From: CAZTBB01 sp964611755
GTDB taxonomy: Bacteria > Pseudomonadota > Alphaproteobacteria > Micavibrionales > Micavibrionaceae
NCBI GenBank assembly: GCA_964611755.1
Contig: CAZTBB010000040.1
Span: forward strand, 1 to 16,400
Length of the DNA: 16,400 nucleotides
Direction of reading: 5' to 3'
This document shows, piece after piece, positions 14,930-16,400 of the stretch. How positions within the stretch are numbered: the first letter of the stretch is position 1; each line of letters opens with the position of its first letter. The position numbers and the translations under genes were made by a program. The notes beneath the pieces were generated by a model that had not been told where the DNA came from, ran no database searches, and saw nothing but the letters and a program-made list of their open reading frames with translations.

Positions 14930-15499
14930 ATGCCAACGGCAGAGCAAGATAACAGCAAAATCACACAATCCAAACAATGGTCTCTTTGGGCGTCACAGGC
15001 TCAATCCGGTGATAAATCTTCTTATAATAAGCTTCTAAGAGATATTTTACCCTTTATTCGCAATGTTTTAGTGGGTGGCCTTGCCAATCCTGATTGGGCT
15101 GATGACATTACACAAGAGGTTTTAATATCTGTTCACAAATCTCTTAAAACCTACAGCCCTGATAAGCCTTTTCGCCCTTGGTTGATGGCTATTATAAACT
15201 TTAGGCGCACGGATTTTCTGCGGAAACACTACAATACGCGCCAAGACAAGCAAACAAGTCTGGATAATCCGGAATTTATTACATCGCATGTAACCAAAGG
15301 CGGGGGTATAGGCGAATTAAAAGATGTAGAGCAGGCTCTTAAGAGTTTGCAGGATAAACCGCGCCGGATTTTTACGATGATGAAGATTGAAGGATATACA
15401 GCAAAAGAAGTAGCCAATGAGCTTGGCATGAGTGAGAGCGCCGTTAAGGTCTCTGCGCATAGAACCGCACAAAAATTACAGGAAATATTGGGTAAATAA
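14930..15499 (+). CDS. ECF RNA polymerase sigma factor, NrsF-associated type
   Basis: This 189-residue group 4 sigma factor has only regions 2 and 4. Region 2 spans about residues 20-101, with DDITQEVLISVHKSL (58-72) and the -10-recognising part FRPWLMAIINFRRTDFLRKH (81-100). Region 4 spans about 130-186, with the helix-turn-helix YTAKEVANELGMSESAVKVS (156-175). AGGGG (14916-14920), nine bases upstream, favours the ATG at 14930 over the one at 14926, which leads to a short dead frame. The next gene, three bases on, encodes a DUF1109/NrsF-like membrane protein, which marks it as the class that includes Caulobacter SigF. By analogy it is held inactive at the membrane until stress such as heavy metals or oxidants. 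The target promoters are unknown; I see no GTAACC-type site upstream, so autoregulation is not evident. Confidence 0.92.
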   Translation: MPTAEQDNSKITQSKQWSLWASQAQSGDKSSYNKLLRDILPFIRNVLVGGLANPDWADDITQEVLISVHKSLKTYSPDKPFRPWLMAIINFRRTDFLRKHYNTRQDKQTSLDNPEFITSHVTKGGGIGELKDVEQALKSLQDKPRRIFTMMKIEGYTAKEVANELGMSESAVKVSAHRTAQKLQEILGK

Positions 15500-15502
15500 A
15501 AT

Positions 15503-16144
15503 ATGTCTGAAAAGGTTTTAGATCATTTAATTAATGACTTGGCGGACGATCTTGAACCAGTTTCAAGAATTGCGCACCCTCTTGCACGTGCATTGCCGTG
15601 GCTATTGGTGAGTACGATTTATACGGCGATTGTTGTTTATTTGGTTGGCCTTCGTCCGGATTGGTATGAAAAATTAACGCAAGATGCGGCTTTTGTGTTT
15701 GAGATTAAAACAGCCGCCATTATCGGGGTTAGCGCCTTAATCTGTTCCGCGTTCATGGCCGTTCCGGATATGCGCGGCCAAAAATGGATGTTGGCCGTTC
15801 CAATAACAGTTCTCGGTGTGTTTTCCTCGTGGATGTTAGCGCGATGCATCACGGAGGGGGTTTATATGCCTCAAATGCACTGGGATCATTGCTTTACCGA
15901 AGCTATTTTGATGACATTTGTACCGGCTGTCTGCATGGTTTTCATATCACGTATTGGCACAACGACGCGCCCTTTAATGATGAGCCTTTGTAATATGCTG
16001 GCCATTGCCGCTCTTGGGTATATTGGGCTTCGTTTTACCTGCATGGTGGATACGGTTGGCCATGCTTGTTTTTACCACCTCTTTCCCTTTGTTGTTCTTG
16101 GCACGTTGCTGGGGTTTGTGGCCAGAAAACTATATTCTTGGTAA
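15503..16144 (+). CDS. NrsF-like (DUF1109) membrane anti-sigma factor
   Basis: This 213-residue inner-membrane protein has a short cytoplasmic N-terminus of about 30 residues, the likely sigma-binding part, followed by about six hydrophobic segments (near 32-50, 70-86, 96-113, 133-148, 158-176 and 190-207). Its length, topology and position three bases after an ECF sigma gene match NrsF, the anti-sigma partner of SigF in Caulobacter. In that protein two conserved cysteines (recalled as 131 and 181) are needed for sensing. Here C130 (WDHCFTE) and C180 (FTCMVD) lie at nearly the same positions. Five other cysteines are present (81, 115, 144, 163 and 189). The gene is translated from the same message as the sigma factor. 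The family call rests on partner, topology and cysteine placement. Confidence 0.85.
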   Translation: MSEKVLDHLINDLADDLEPVSRIAHPLARALPWLLVSTIYTAIVVYLVGLRPDWYEKLTQDAAFVFEIKTAAIIGVSALICSAFMAVPDMRGQKWMLAVPITVLGVFSSWMLARCITEGVYMPQMHWDHCFTEAILMTFVPAVCMVFISRIGTTTRPLMMSLCNMLAIAALGYIGLRFTCMVDTVGHACFYHLFPFVVLGTLLGFVARKLYSW

Positions 16145-16232
16145 TGGCTCGGTTTTGCCGTCTTGTGCCACCGCTAAACATCGCTTATCCTAAGTTTTGA
16201 AGAATTTTTTTTATGTGATCTTGGAGTGATGT

Positions 16233-16400
16233 ATGAAGGTCAAAATTTATAAGCCCAGTAAAAATGCTATGCAATCCGGTGTTGCCAAAACCAGTCAGTG
16301 GGTCATGGAGCCTGATCAGCTTATCCATAGAAGTCCGGAACCTTTAATGGGGTGGACACAGAGTGATTCAACTTTGCATCAGGTTAAGCTTCGTTTTGAT
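16233..16400 (+). CDS. NDUFS4-like NADH dehydrogenase accessory subunit (N-terminal part)
   Basis: An open frame from the ATG at 16233 runs to the window edge, giving 56 codons. The start MKVKIYKPSKNAMQSGVAKT, followed by W23, the PLMGW motif (38-42) and VKLRFD (51-56), matches the ETC complex I subunit family (PF04800). This family is the alphaproteobacterial counterpart of the mitochondrial 18-kDa subunit NDUFS4. The subunit sits at the interface of the peripheral arm of complex I and helps its assembly or stability. GGAG (16223-16226), six bases before the ATG, sets the start. It follows the sigma/anti-sigma pair after 88 bases that hold no other gene or clear terminator. The family is largely restricted to Alphaproteobacteria and mitochondria, which supports the taxonomic reading. 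Confidence 0.9.
   Translation, partial: MKVKIYKPSKNAMQSGVAKTSQWVMEPDQLIHRSPEPLMGWTQSDSTLHQVKLRFD

Overview
The window looks like ordinary chromosome from an alphaproteobacterium of moderate GC content. Four things point that way: an ECF sigma factor paired with a DUF1109/NrsF-type membrane anti-sigma factor, a homologue of the mitochondrial-type complex I accessory subunit NDUFS4, a TIGR01459-type HAD protein, and the general look of the proteins. No transposase, phage gene, CRISPR array or toxin-antitoxin pair is visible. Coding density is high. No gap between genes exceeds 300 bases; the longest is 4928-5159.

Layout. (1) At the left edge, on the minus strand, miaB (tRNA ms2i6A synthase) is followed by a gene cut by the window edge whose N-terminus faintly resembles the PhoH N-terminal domain. 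(2) Diverging from miaB on the plus strand are a D-2-hydroxyacid dehydrogenase and a small exported protein with four cysteines in its mature part. (3) Next comes a sodium:alanine/glycine symporter of the AGCS family, with a stem-loop directly in front of its ribosome binding site. (4) A 232-base intergenic region carries an AT-rich tract, three DnaA boxes and a 9-bp inverted repeat. It precedes a 1306-residue protein with two membrane segments, an almost proline-free coiled-coil region of about 950 residues, and a compact C-terminal domain. (5) A bulged hairpin terminator, a HAD-like hydrolase and a convergent patatin-like phospholipase follow. (6) Diverging from the patatin gene is a tight four-gene run: an MsbA-like lipid flippase, a membrane-anchored alpha/beta hydrolase, a two-CBS-domain protein and an exported DUF192 protein. 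(7) A tRNA-Pro(UGG) gene with encoded CCA is followed after 24 bases by the ECF sigma factor and nrsF-like pair, then by the start of the NDUFS4-like complex I gene, cut by the right edge.

How the genes fit together. The patatin, MsbA-like exporter, hydrolase, CBS and DUF192 cluster suggests envelope or lipid handling, but only MsbA has a clear lipid role. The sigma/anti-sigma pair is a self-contained envelope or redox stress switch. The least explained part is the DnaA-box region together with the giant coiled-coil membrane protein. Its architecture (two N-terminal membrane segments, then a long coiled coil) resembles polar organisers such as Caulobacter TipN. That link rests on architecture alone and is inference.
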